From: Oenanthe sinensis
Taxonomy: Eukaryota > Streptophyta > Magnoliopsida > Apiales > Apiaceae
Length of the DNA stretch: 64,000 bases
Assembly (NCBI GenBank): GCA_028671895.1
Contig: CM053813.1
Coordinates: 12,896,001-12,960,000, forward strand
Direction of reading: 5' to 3'
Shown: positions 38,781 through 49,132 of the stretch, piece by piece
How positions within the stretch are numbered: the first letter of the stretch is position 1
Layout: the number at the start of each line of letters is the position of its first letter
Program-made: the position numbers and the translations under genes
The notes under the pieces: generated by a model
What the model was told of the DNA's origin: nothing
Databases searched by the model: none
The model's input: the letters and a program-made list of their open reading frames with translations, nothing else

Positions 38781-40530
38781 TTCTTGACTCGTTCGAACTC
38801 AGAAACAACTTGTAGCTTCATTCTTGCCTCGTTTGAACATGGAAATAACTTGTAGGAGCATTATTGGCTCGTTTAAACATCAAAACAATTCATAACAATT
38901 TGAGGCTTCATTCTTGACTCGTTCGAACTCAAAATCAACTTTTAGCTTCATTCTTGACTCATTTGAACATGGAAACAACTTGTAAACTCTTGTAGGAAAA
39001 TTATTGGTTCATTTTAACATGAAAACAATTCATAACAATTTGAGGCTTCATTCTTGACTCGTTCGAACTCGGAAACAACTTTTAGCTTCATTATTGACTC
39101 GTTTGAACATGGAAGCAACTTGTTAACACTTGTAGGAGCATTATTGGCTCGTTTAAACATCAAAACAATTCATAATAATTTGAGGCTTCATTCCTGTCTA
39201 GTTCGAACTCAGAAACAACTTGTAGCTTCATTATTGACTCGTTTGAACATGTAAACAACTTCTAAACACTTGTAGGAGCATTATTGGCTCGTTTAAACAT
39301 CAAAATAATTCATAATAATTTGATACTTCATTCTTGACTCGTTCATACTCGAAAATAACTAGTCGCTTCATTCTTGTCTCTTTTGAAGCTGGAAACAACT
39401 TGGTAACACTTGTAGGAGCATTATCGGCTCGTTTAAATATAAAAACAATTCATAACAATTTAAGACTTCATTCTTGACTCGTTCTAACATGGAAACAAGT
39501 TTAGTTTCATTCTTTACTCATTTGAACATGGAAACAACTTGTAAACTCTTGTAGGAACATTGTCGGCTCATTTAAACATCAAAACAATTCATAACAATTT
39601 GAGGCTTCATTCTTGACTCGTTCAAACTCGGAAACAACTTGTAGCTTCATTCTTGACTCGTTTGTACAAGGAAACAACTGGTAAACACTTGTAGGAGCAT
39701 TATTGGCTCGTTTAAACATCAAAACAATTCATAACAATTTGAGGCTTCATTCTTGACTCGTTCGAACTCGAAAACAACTTTTAGCTTCATTCTTGACTCG
39801 TTTGAACATGGAGACAACTTCTAAACACTTGTAGGAGCATTATTGGATCGTTTAAACATCAAAATAAATTCAAAACAATTTGAGACTTCATTCTTGAGTC
39901 GTTCGAACTCGAAGACAACTAGTAGCTTCATTCTTGTCTCGTTTGAACATGGAAACAACTTGCAAACACTTGTAGGAGCATTATTGGCTCGTTTAAATAT
40001 AAAAACAATTCATAACAATTCAAGACTTAATTCTTGACTCATTCTAACATGGAAACAAGTTTAGCTTCATTCTTTACTCGTTTGAACATGAAAACAACTT
40101 GTAAACTCTTGTAGGAACATTGTTGGCTCGTTTAAACATGAAAAATATTCATAACAATTTGAGGCTTCATTTTTGACTCGTCGAACTCAGAAACAACTTG
40201 TAGCTTCATTCTTGGACCTCATTGTCCCAAAGTTGTAATTAAAATTCTCATCAGGGTATTCATTACTCGTAAAACTTTCTTTTGTAAAACCACTGGCAGG
40301 GTAAGACAATTTCATTGACTGGTGCAAAGTACATAAGAAGCTGAAAGATAATAATCAGTTGCAAGTATAGGAGTAATCTGCAGGATTAGATGGATAACAG
40401 GAAGTAATGTCTAACAATTGAAACAAGTCAAATCAAGGTATATCTGATAATTGAAGCTGTATATGACTGGTTATAACAAGGCATTTCATTATTCATTACC
40501 AATCATTTCAAAGTCCATTTGTATAAAACT

Positions 40531-40915
40531 GTCCTTTCATTAGGACTGATTCTTTCAAAACATTTCATAAGACTGTCCTCTCATTAGGACCTTGCTTTTC
40601 AAATCATTTATAAAACTGTCCCCTCATTAGGACCTTTACTTTTTAGAAACAAATCATTTTGGTTGAAGTTTTCTCACAACGCCAGACAATACGGGTGATC
40701 AGCCACGTAAAGTCCCCATAAAGGACTAAAGTCCCTCTGGACATAAAGAGTACTCATAAAGGCACTTATTGCCATTGGCCTTGGGCTATCTCATTATAGC
40801 CATTGACTATCTCATTATAGTCTTCACATAAAAAGTGCTGGACCGGCGTCACTCGGCCTCTTACGCCTCCAACCTATAGGAATCCGCAGAAACCATTTTT
40901 GATCGGAATTCCTAT
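40531..40915 (-). other. Hairpin cluster in the 3' LTR, shared AATGAG loop
   Basis: Small inverted repeats in a row. On the sense strand: GTCCT-AATGAA-AGGAC (40531-40546), GTCCT-AATGAG-AGGAC (40575-40590), GTCCT-AATGAG-GGGAC (40618-40633), AGTCC-TTTATGG-GGACT (40711-40727), GTCC-AGAG-GGAC (40731-40742), GGCA-ATAAG-TGCC (40761-40773), GACTAT-AATGAG-ATAGTC (40805-40822) and GGCTAT-AATGAG-ATAGCC (40784-40801). A GGCGT/ACGCC stem lies at 40845-40867 and an 11-bp stem with one bulge at 40876-40915. Five share a loop while stems differ compatibly. No function is known to me. Confidence 0.65.
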
Positions 40916-41574
40916 AATAACCAAAACCTTTCTTTTTAAAGTTACCAAATCATTTGATGAAAAAGACTTCTTGAAAGTCGGATTTCATGTTTAAATCTCT
41001 TTTTAAAGATCATTAGACAGAGGTAAAGTTTATTCCAAGATATGCCTCAAAACAAGTTTCTGTTGTAGTAAGGTAAGCTGAAGTCATGAACTAGAAATCA
41101 AAAACAAGTTAAAGTTATGAAGTCAAGGTGCAGGGTCAATCCATAGGTATAACAGTTGTTTTTGAAAACAGTTGTAAAACATTTAATCAGGACGGCAGTT
41201 AGGTCTAAATAACAGGGTTCTTTTAAGGTTTAAGTTTAAGCAATTATTGTTAAGAAAGTGGTGATAGCACAAGTCACAGCTCAAGATCACTGGTGTAAGA
41301 TTTGTAAAACTAGTTTGTAAGTGGTCAGTAGCAGTTCAGGGATTTAAAAGTTTAAAGTGTAATCAAAACTGGTATAAGGTTGCAGTTTAAATAAAGTAAT
41401 TAAAGTAAGGTAGGCCATTGCTTAAAACAGTTGAGATAAGATAATACAGTTGCAGGGTCATAAAGCAGTTCATAAAACAGTTCACTATGCAATTCATAAA
41501 ATAGTGTTTAAGTTGAAAGAGATTAGGCAGTAGTTACTTGCCTTAAATAGAATGCTACAGCTGTTGAACAGGTA

Positions 41575-41700
41575 GATCGCCTACACCAGACACTAACTCT
41601 CTACTTTTGCTTTCCCTTTGTCTTTTATCTCACCGTCGATCGCCTACACCAGACACTAACTCTCTACTTTTGCTTTCCCTTTGTCTTTTATCTCACCGTC
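41575..41700. repeat. 63-bp perfect tandem duplication in the 3' LTR
   Basis: Two identical 63-bp copies (41575-41637 and 41638-41700), starting GATCGCCTACACCAGACACT. It is present in both LTRs, so it predates this insertion. Confidence 0.9.
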
Positions 41701-43384
41701 CTTCGTAGCTACACAAAAATAGTACTATATCAGAATCTTATAAACTCTTGACGTTCTCATTAACGTCTAACTATTCTACCCTTTCGTTAATGAAACCCCT
41801 TAGCACAAGTAAAATATAGTATACATACTCTACTTATTCAATCATTTCCACACTAGCAGACAAGTAGCACATAGACACTCATATCATTGACAGCTTTCCC
41901 GACTGATAGCCTTTCCTATACAGAAGTGGTGTGCCAATAATGCTTTACAAAAAGATCACTTTAGTTTTTAGAAATTTTGGCAGCACTTCCCCTGTAATTG
42001 GAGCTACCTGTCGGAATACAACCGACCCAAACAAACATCAAAGTCCTTTATACATAATACTACAATCGTCTATTGCACCAATTCCTTATCAAATTAGCAA
42101 CATCTATAATCATTAATAATACTACTGCCATTCCAATACGACAAGAATTCGAATATACATTATATATATTCGAAATATGATCCTGCAATACAAAGCCTTG
42201 GAGCACTTAAGCAATTACATAATTAATTCACCTTTCTACTTAAGCAAATAGGCATACATATATTACCAAGTAAGGCTTTCATAAACTCTCAAGTACAACT
42301 CACATTGTTATTGCAAATAGGCATATACATCCAGACATCAAAATAAACAAAGTCATTGAATTCTACTTCAGACATAACATTTAGCATTAACATGGACTAA
42401 GATTCACATATTAAACTATACTCGAACATAATGATCCATATAAGACAAAATTTCAGTCAATCAAGCTAATTATCATTCGACAATTTGTATACCATTCGGT
42501 TTTTATATCTAAAAACATGGCAACCAACTCGATTTAAACTAATTCACAAGTACCAACTTATAATTGAACTAAGATATGCATTTGTACTTCGAAATTTCAA
42601 TTCAAATCTCATGTGCACACAAATAACTATCAATGGCTATAATTTAGCATACGGCATGGCTATTAGTAGCAACACTAGCAAGAATCGAAGTAAAGCATAG
42701 CAAAACTCAACAATTCGAACTAAATTTCCATATATCAATTCATTTTCGAACCTATATATGCAATAAAATTTGATTAATACAACAATATTACATCAAAAGA
42801 GAAACCCAATCATGTATATACTCAAAATGCCGACACACATCCCTATACGTATGTATACTTCAACTACCGACCAGAAACTTTGCAAGCCATAGCCGGAAAA
42901 TTCAAAACTTCAACATGCAATTCAAATTAACCATGTAATCGACTTGCGGCAGTTGCTAGTATTGCTATCAAGTAAAAATGAAGCTAAATGGGGCTATACC
43001 AGTCGCCGGTTCACCGGAGTTCATCACCGGCGACGGCTAGACACAAAAATGGTCCAAACGGATCCTATAATGATGTCGTAGCCTTCATCTTACACAATCA
43101 ACTTGCTATAATTACTAGAGATCAAAACTATCGCTGCTCAAGTCATGCATGTCAATCCCCGACTCGACATATACATACGATGCACACATACAAATATATA
43201 CTTACATGCAATACAATAATTTGAAAGCTACGAGAAGGTTTAACTTGATTACTATCCCAAATCGAAGGAATATAAGCAAATTAACTAGAAATCGCATGAA
43301 AAGCAAGAAATCGCATGCGGGAGGAAAGAAGAGAAGACCTGGACACCAAACTGCAGCGCAGGGGAGAAGAAATGGGTTTGCAGG

Positions 43385-43394
43385 TTTTATAAAA
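43385..43394 (-). promoter_or_regulatory. TATA-like box in the chromovirus 3' LTR
   Basis: Sense TTTTATAAAA, preceded by GTC and followed by CCTGC; the right LTR copy is at 53400-53409. If used, U3 would be about 0.7 kb and R-U5 about 3.6 kb, unusually long. Motif-based only. Confidence 0.35.
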
Positions 43395-44094
43395 GACAAG
43401 GGCATGATGGTAATTTCACATATGCTATTTTCTGAATAAAAACAATTTATAATTCGAATTTTGATATGATTGGGGTACAAAATAGGTTTGATATTTTTAA
43501 AATAAAGAATACGAATTCAGAAGCTTCCCCATATTTTTGAAATATTTTTCTGACAAGTAAATATTTAATTAAAAATCTTTGAAGTTTTAGCATAGAAATA
43601 GAAAATAAGAGTAGAAAAATCTACAAAATAATTTTGGGCTCAAATAAAATAAACCTTTATTTTTCAAAAGTCCTAGAATAAATAAAGAACAGTTTGGAAA
43701 AGGTTTCATGATTTTTGGACATTCCAATAATTAAATATGGAATTTAGAAGAGTAATATCTCTAGAATAAAACAGAAATGAAAGATTTATATAAAATAACT
43801 GAGACTAGAATTAAATACATCACCATTTTTAGAAAGTCTCTAAAATCACATAGGAGCTACATATAAAATTTCATAATTATTGGACACACCAATAATTTTA
43901 TAAAAATCAAACAGTTACTCAATTAAGCATGAAAAATCAATTAATCACTTAATTAAAACACGTAAGCATAATACAGTCAAACGGGCAGTCAACTAGACAT
44001 ATCAAAGGACCACGTATCATATCTTAACATCTTAAAACACATAAATCATATACCTCATATTATTCAAATAGATTTAATTACCTCGATCGTTACA

Positions 44095-44107
44095 TTCTCC
44101 CCCCCTT
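44095..44107 (-). promoter_or_regulatory. Polypurine tract (plus-strand primer)
   Basis: Sense AAGGGGGGGAGAA directly next to the LTR start TGTAACG. It primes plus-strand DNA synthesis in LTR retroelements and fixes the LTR boundary at 44094/44095. Confidence 0.88.
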
Positions 44108-44133
44108 AAAAAGATTCTGTCCTCAGAATCAGC

Positions 44134-47100
44134 CTAAGTAAACAAATAGGGATACTTCTCGAGCATTTCACTCTCAAGTTCCCAGGTGGATTCCTCAACT
44201 CGAGGATTTCTCCACAAAACCTTTACAAGCTTAACAGACTTATTCCTTAAAACTTTATCCTTACGATCCTGAATCTCTACAGGCTGTTCTACATAGGACA
44301 AGTCGGGTTGAATCTCCAAGGGTTCATATTCTATCACATGACTCATATCAGGATTATACTTTCGAAGCATAGACACGTGAAAAACATTGTGAATGTGCTG
44401 CATCTGCGGTGGTAGAGCTAATTCATATGCAACTTTCCCAACTTGTTTCAAGACTTCAAAAGGTCCTACATATCTTGGATTAAGCTTTCCTCTCTTGCCA
44501 AATCTACTAACACCTTTCCACGGAGAAATCTTTAACAACACTTGGTCACCTTCTTCAAAATTCATATCCTTCCTTGACTGGTCAGCATACTTCTTTTGCC
44601 TATCTTGAGCATCTAACAATCTCTTCTGAATCAACTCAATCTTTTCTTTAGTTTGTTGAACTAACTCTGGACCCAAAATCTTACGCTCACCAACTTCATT
44701 CCAACACACTGGTGATCTGCATTTTCTTCCATACAAAGCTTCATACGGGGGCATCCCAATACTAGCATGATAGCTATTGTTATATGAAAACTCCACTAAC
44801 GGTAGATGCTCATCCCAACTTCCTTCAAAATCCAAGGCACAAACTCTCAACAAATCTTCAATGGTTTGAATTGTCCTTTCGCTCTGTCCATCTGTCTGAG
44901 GATGATATGCAGTACTCATATTCAGCTTTGTTCCCAAACATTCTTGAAATTTCTTCCAAAATCTTGAATTGAATCTCGGGTCTCTGTCTGACACTATTGA
45001 TACAGGAACACCATGTCGCATAACAATCTCTTTCAAGTACAAATGAACCAACCTGTCCAGTGAAAATCTTTCGTTGATCGGTAAAAAGTGCGCTGACTTG
45101 GTCAATCTGTCTATTATTACCCAGATAGCATCATGATTAGCCTTAGTCCTTGGCAGACCTACTACAAAATCCATAGCAAGATTCTCCCATTTCCATTCTG
45201 GAATCTCTAGTGGTTGCAACAATCCACTGGGCCTCTGATGTTCAGCTTTGACTCTCTGGCACGTATAACATTTACTGATCCACTCTGCCACATCTCTTTT
45301 CATGTTGGGCCACCAAAAATTTTCCTTCAAGTCTTTATACATCTTTGTGCCTCCTGGATGAATAGAGTATCTTGAACTATGTGCATCATGCAAAATTTCA
45401 TTCTTGAGCTCTTGAACATTGGGGATCCAAATTCGTGAGGAAAACCTAAAGATTCCTTCATTGTCCTTCTGACTTCTTAACTCTTCTCCAGTCAATTTGG
45501 CTCTGTCTTGGCTCATCATCTGATCTTGACATCTCTTGATCTTTTCTAACAATTCTGGCTGAAAAGTCATTGTATACACCATCTCTTCCACTGAATCAGA
45601 TCCACATACCTCTATTTCCAATTTCTCAAACTCTTTGATCAGTTCTTCAGAGGAAACTATTATATTCAATCTTTCTTTTCTACTTAAAGCATCCGCTACA
45701 ACATTTGCCTTGCCTGGATGATAGTTGATCGTGCAGTCGTAATCTTTGATCAATTCCAACCATCTTCTCTGTCTCATGTTCAACTCTTTCTGAGTAAAGA
45801 TATACTTCAAACTCTTGTGGTCAGTAAAAATCTCACACTTTTCTCCGTACAAATAGTGCCTCCAAATCTTCAGTGCAAATACAATGGCAGCTAATTCCAG
45901 ATCATGTGTAGGATATTTCAATTCATGAGGTCTTAACTGCCTGGAAGCATATGCAATAACTTTCCCATGTTGCATCAGAACACATCCCAAGCCTTTGTGA
46001 GAAGCGTCACTGTAGATGACAAAATTTCCTTGATCGTCAGGTAACACCAACACTGGGGCAGACACTAGTCTTCGCTTTAACTCTTCAAAACTTTCTTCAC
46101 ACTTCTCATTCCATACAAACTTTTCATTCTTCCTTGTCAATTTGGTCATAGGGGTAGCTATCTTTGAAAAATCTTGAACAAATCTTCGATAGTATCCCGC
46201 TAAACCCAGAAAACTTCTGACTTCTGTTGGAGTCCTTGGTCTTTCCCATTTCATCACTGCTTCTATCTTCGCCGGATCAACTTTGATACCTTCTCTGCTG
46301 ACAACATGACCTAAGAATTGTACCTCCTTCAACCAAAATTCACATTTTGAAAACTTCGCATATAGCTTTTCCTTTCGTAAAGTTTCTAAAACAATTCTCA
46401 AGTGATCTGCATGCTCTTCTTCTGACTTGGAATATATCAGGATGTCGTCGATGAAAACAATCACAAACTTGTCTAAATATTTCTTAAAGACTCTGTTCAT
46501 CAGATCCATAAATGCTGCTGGGGCATTTGTCAATCCAAAAGCCATAACTAAAAATTCATAGTGTCCGTACCTTGTTCTGAATGCTGTTTTAGATACATCT
46601 TCAGGTTTGATTTTGAGTTGATGGTATCCGGACCTTAAATCAATTTTTGAGAACCATTCGGCTCCTTTCAGCTGGTCAAAAAGATCATCGATCCTCGGCA
46701 ACGGGTACTTATTCTTGATGGTTAGCTTGTTTAATTCGCGGTAATCTATGCACAATCTCATGCTTCCATCTTTCTTCTTAACAAACAACACTGGTGCTCC
46801 CCAGGGGGACACACTAGGCCTTATAATTCCTTTATCCAAGAGATCTTGTATTTGACTTGCCAATTCTTTCATCTCAACTGGCGCCATTCTATATGGGGCT
46901 TTGGAAACTGGCTCAGTGCCTGGAGCTAAATCAATGGAGAATTCTATTTCCTTATCGGAAGGTAAGCCTGGTAATTCATCTGGAAACACGTCGGGAAATT
47001 CATTGACGATAGGAACATCTTCTAATTGAACTGACTTCTTCTCAGTGTCTACAACATAGGCTAGGTAAGCCTCACATCCCTGACGCAGAAATCTCTTTGC

Positions 47101-48297
47101 CTGAACGATATTCAAAAACTTCTTGACTTGTCGGGTACCTCGAAATTCAACTTCTTCTCCTTCTAGGGTTTTCAACTTTAACTTCTTATTCCTACAATCT
47201 ATTTGAGCCTTGTATTCTGACAACCAATCCATCCCTAGAATTACATCAAATTCACCTAACTTAAAAGGTATCAAGTTAGCAAGAAAATGACAACTGCCTA
47301 TTTCAATGTCACAACTAGGACAAACTTGGCTTACTGGAATCTTTGCCTGGTTAGCTACTTCTATAACTAAGACTTGCTCCAAAGGTCGGACTTCACATTG
47401 CAATTTACCAAGGAAATCTTGAGATACAAAAGACTTAGTAGCTCCCGAATCAATCAATACACTAGCTTGGACTGAATTAACAGGAAGTGTACCTGATATC
47501 ACATCCACATCCTGGATAGCCTCTTTCTGAGTCATGTTGAAGGTTCTGGCTCTAGATTGATGTGCTGAAGATTGAGACGGAGTTCCAGCTATCCTTAGAA
47601 CATTGGTAGGTTGTGTAGGTTCCTTGCATTCCCTTGCCATGTGGCCCAGTTTGCCACACTTATAGCATTTGATCCCTGACTTTTGATTTTGATTCTGACT
47701 CTGACTGTTGCATTCCGCTGCATAATGTCCTTTCCTGTTGCATTTGAAGCAGGTGATATTGGGCTTATTACAAACTCCAGAGTGCTTCCTTCCACAAATC
47801 TTGCACTCAGGAACAAACTGTCTGACGGCCTTTGGCTGGTCGAAACCTTGAGCTTTATTATTCTGTCTCCCTCTTCCATCATTACCATTCTTGATCTGCT
47901 GAAAATTACTTCTCTGACCTTCTGGCCTTCTATGAAACTTGTTTCTGAAATTACCATGTCCCTGACTGTCTTCCCTAGCTCCAAACTTTCTCTTTTTATT
48001 ATCCTTCTCTTTCTGGGACATATCACTCTCACCTTCCACGATCATTGCTTTCTGAACTATTGCAGTAAAGCTTTGCAGCTCAAAAACTGCCACCCTACTT
48101 CTAATCCATGGCCTTAGGCCTTGCTGAAACCTCTTAGCCTTCTTAACATCAGTGTTGACAAATTCTGGCACAAACTTGGCCATCTCAGAAAACTTGGCCT
48201 CGTACTCTGCTACACTCATACCTCCTTGCTTCAGTTCTAGAAATTTAATCTCCATCTGGTCCTTCATGAAACTAGGAAAGTACTTTTCTAAAAACAA
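44134..48297 (-). CDS. gag-pol: Chromovirus gag C-terminus and pol polyprotein, intact frame
   Basis: 1,387 codons open to a stop at 44134, in frame with the gag start but behind a TAG at 48313-48315; codon 48297 is TTG, not a real start. Domains by residue: rest of gag 1-95; Cys-rich CKICGRKHSGVC 165-176; CCHC knuckles 183-196 and 211-224; protease with DSGA (Asp283) and GMDWL at 355-359; RT with FIDD 615-618; RNase H with Asp764, Glu801, Asp826; integrase zinc region His973/His980/Cys1010/Cys1013 and catalytic Asp1043, Asp1104, Glu1140 (D-D-35-E); chromodomain 1335-1387 with WELESEMLEKYP. All catalytic residues I can check are present. Chromodomains direct integration to marked chromatin, in keeping with its satellite location. 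Confidence 0.95.
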   Translation of the reverse strand: MFLEKYFPSFMKDQMEIKFLELKQGGMSVAEYEAKFSEMAKFVPEFVNTDVKKAKRFQQGLRPWIRSRVAVFELQSFTAIVQKAMIVEGESDMSQKEKDNKKRKFGAREDSQGHGNFRNKFHRRPEGQRSNFQQIKNGNDGRGRQNNKAQGFDQPKAVRQFVPECKICGRKHSGVCNKPNITCFKCNRKGHYAAECNSQSQNQNQKSGIKCYKCGKLGHMARECKEPTQPTNVLRIAGTPSQSSAHQSRARTFNMTQKEAIQDVDVISGTLPVNSVQASVLIDSGATKSFVSQDFLGKLQCEVRPLEQVLVIEVANQAKIPVSQVCPSCDIEIGSCHFLANLIPFKLGEFDVILGMDWLSEYKAQIDCRNKKLKLKTLEGEEVEFRGTRQVKKFLNIVQAKRFLRQGCEAYLAYVVDTEKKSVQLEDVPIVNEFPDVFPDELPGLPSDKEIEFSIDLAPGTEPVSKAPYRMAPVEMKELASQIQDLLDKGIIRPSVSPWGAPVLFVKKKDGSMRLCIDYRELNKLTIKNKYPLPRIDDLFDQLKGAEWFSKIDLRSGYHQLKIKPEDVSKTAFRTRYGHYEFLVMAFGLTNAPAAFMDLMNRVFKKYLDKFVIVFIDDILIYSKSEEEHADHLRIVLETLRKEKLYAKFSKCEFWLKEVQFLGHVVSREGIKVDPAKIEAVMKWERPRTPTEVRSFLGLAGYYRRFVQDFSKIATPMTKLTRKNEKFVWNEKCEESFEELKRRLVSAPVLVLPDDQGNFVIYSDASHKGLGCVLMQHGKVIAYASRQLRPHELKYPTHDLELAAIVFALKIWRHYLYGEKCEIFTDHKSLKYIFTQKELNMRQRRWLELIKDYDCTINYHPGKANVVADALSRKERLNIIVSSEELIKEFEKLEIEVCGSDSVEEMVYTMTFQPELLEKIKRCQDQMMSQDRAKLTGEELRSQKDNEGIFRFSSRIWIPNVQELKNEILHDAHSSRYSIHPGGTKMYKDLKENFWWPNMKRDVAEWISKCYTCQRVKAEHQRPSGLLQPLEIPEWKWENLAMDFVVGLPRTKANHDAIWVIIDRLTKSAHFLPINERFSLDRLVHLYLKEIVMRHGVPVSIVSDRDPRFNSRFWKKFQECLGTKLNMSTAYHPQTDGQSERTIQTIEDLLRVCALDFEGSWDEHLPLVEFSYNNSYHASIGMPPYEALYGRKCRSPVCWNEVGERKILGPELVQQTKEKIELIQKRLLDAQDRQKKYADQSRKDMNFEEGDQVLLKISPWKGVSRFGKRGKLNPRYVGPFEVLKQVGKVAYELALPPQMQHIHNVFHVSMLRKYNPDMSHVIEYEPLEIQPDLSYVEQPVEIQDRKDKVLRNKSVKLVKVLWRNPRVEESTWELESEMLEKYPYLFT

Positions 48298-48312
48298 TTC
48301 TGTAAACTGATC

Positions 48313-48693
48313 CTAAGAAATCACGCCTTCACCCTGAAGCATCTTCGTAGACTCCCACCAGTAACCAGCTTCAGCTTTAAGAAAATAACTAGCATACTCA
48401 GTCTTCTTATCTTCATCTACGTCTACCAACTGAAAAGCTTTTTCCATCTCCTTAAGCCATGTCTGGGCTTCTACTGGGTCTGTGGATCCTTTGAATTCAG
48501 GTGGTTTCACTGCTTGAAAAGAATTAAAGGTAACTGCTGGGGGTGCAGAAGGTCTTTGCTGTTGCTGGGTTAAAAGAGTTGTTTGCTGTTGTAGCAATTG
48601 AATGAGTTGGGCAACTGTAAGGTCCATGGGATTTTGATCTTGTGTATTATGGTTCTGAGACGAATTTGAGGTGTTTCTTTTTCTTGGCGGCAT
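48313..48693 (-). CDS. gag: Chromovirus gag N-terminus, ends at in-frame TAG
   Basis: 126 codons from a true ATG (48691-48693, MPPRKRN) to a TAG at 48313-48315. Basic start, then a Gln-rich stretch (residues about 28-46), then the beginning of the retrotransposon gag domain (PPEFKGSTDPVEAQTWL, about 62-78; YWWES near the end). The stop falls inside the gag domain and the frame continues downstream without shift, so this is a single nonsense change or, less likely, readthrough. The bases after the TAG do not resemble the known CARYYA leaky context. As it stands the copy would make a truncated gag. Confidence 0.9.
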   Translation of the reverse strand: MPPRKRNTSNSSQNHNTQDQNPMDLTVAQLIQLLQQQTTLLTQQQQRPSAPPAVTFNSFQAVKPPEFKGSTDPVEAQTWLKEMEKAFQLVDVDEDKKTEYASYFLKAEAGYWWESTKMLQGEGVIS

Positions 48694-49132
48694 TTACTAT
48701 AGGGAAACAAGCAACTTATTAAGCAATACACTACACCATATTGTAAACAGTTCAAATACTTTTAAAACCATTTGGGCATTAGAAACTCTATTTTAGAAAT
48801 CAATCTTGTAGCATCATTACTACATAAGTTGCCTGTATAACAAGGATAAAAAGGTTCTATCGAAAACAGGTTAACACACAGGTATAAATAAGGTACTGGT
48901 AAGGGTAAGAAACAGTTTATGGTTAAATGTGTGAAAAAGTAAATGACAAATATATCGGAAGATACTGGAACTGAAAAGCAAACATACATAGATACGAAAA
49001 GTGCCAAAGTGCAGGATAAGTTAAAGTACAAACACGAATAAAAGTACTGGGAAGAAAACAGAAATAACATCTGGGCAAGTGTGCTAGAGGGCTCTAACAA
49101 ATGTCCCTTCTAACACTCAAACATCCTAACAT
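48694..49132 (-). other. Leader between accessory ORF and gag
   Basis: About 440 bases with no convincing protein. A 112-codon frame at 48762-49100 is highly hydrophobic, Phe/Cys-rich and lacks relatives I know, which is what T-rich sense sequence gives by chance. It may be untranslated leader or contain an intron. Confidence 0.4.

Larger units (their letters stand above)
18241..40212 (+). repeat. 140-bp satellite, main array (about 157 monomers)
   Basis: A head-to-tail array with a 140-bp period (for example GTAGGAGCA at 19222 and 19362). Each monomer holds three related 40-bp subrepeats: A (GTAGGAGCATTATTGGCTCG, then TTTAAAC), B (GAGGCTTCATTCTTGACTCG, then TTCGAAC) and C (GTAGCTTCATTCTTGACTCG, then TTTGAAC), with 10-bp spacers ATAACAATTT after A and GTAAACACTT after C. 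All three subrepeats end in AAACAACTT or AAACAATTC. Short frames of up to 71 codons appear on either strand and repeat with the satellite. I treat none as genes. Confidence 0.95.
40213..44094 (-). repeat. 3' LTR of the chromovirus, lacking its outer 495 bp
   Basis: It matches 50228-54109 base for base apart from about eight substitutions. The inner end (CA at 44093-44094) is fixed by the adjacent purine tract. The full LTR continues to 49733 in the right copy, so this copy lacks the terminal 495 bp of U5, and satellite starts directly at 40212. Differences (left/right): 40453 G/A, 42831 C/T, 42908 C/T, 43345 A/G, 43479 A/G, 43759 C/T, 43797 A/C, 43930 T/C; seven of eight are transitions. Confidence 0.9.

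Noticed and set aside
16921..40212. CRISPR-like regular repeats
   Set aside because: The repeat is continuous with no unique spacers, in a plant sequence; it is a satellite.
41931..43439. Plus-strand frames in the chromovirus LTR, repeated in the other LTR (51946-53454)
   Set aside because: They are antisense to the element, short, without recognisable domains, and identical only because the LTRs are.
47595..48117. 145- and 144-codon frames overlapping the chromovirus gag
   Set aside because: Shadows of the gag-pol frame on other frames or strand.
48762..49100. 112-codon hydrophobic frame between accessory ORF and gag
   Set aside because: Phe, Cys and Leu-rich because the sense strand is T-rich; no ATG context or family support.
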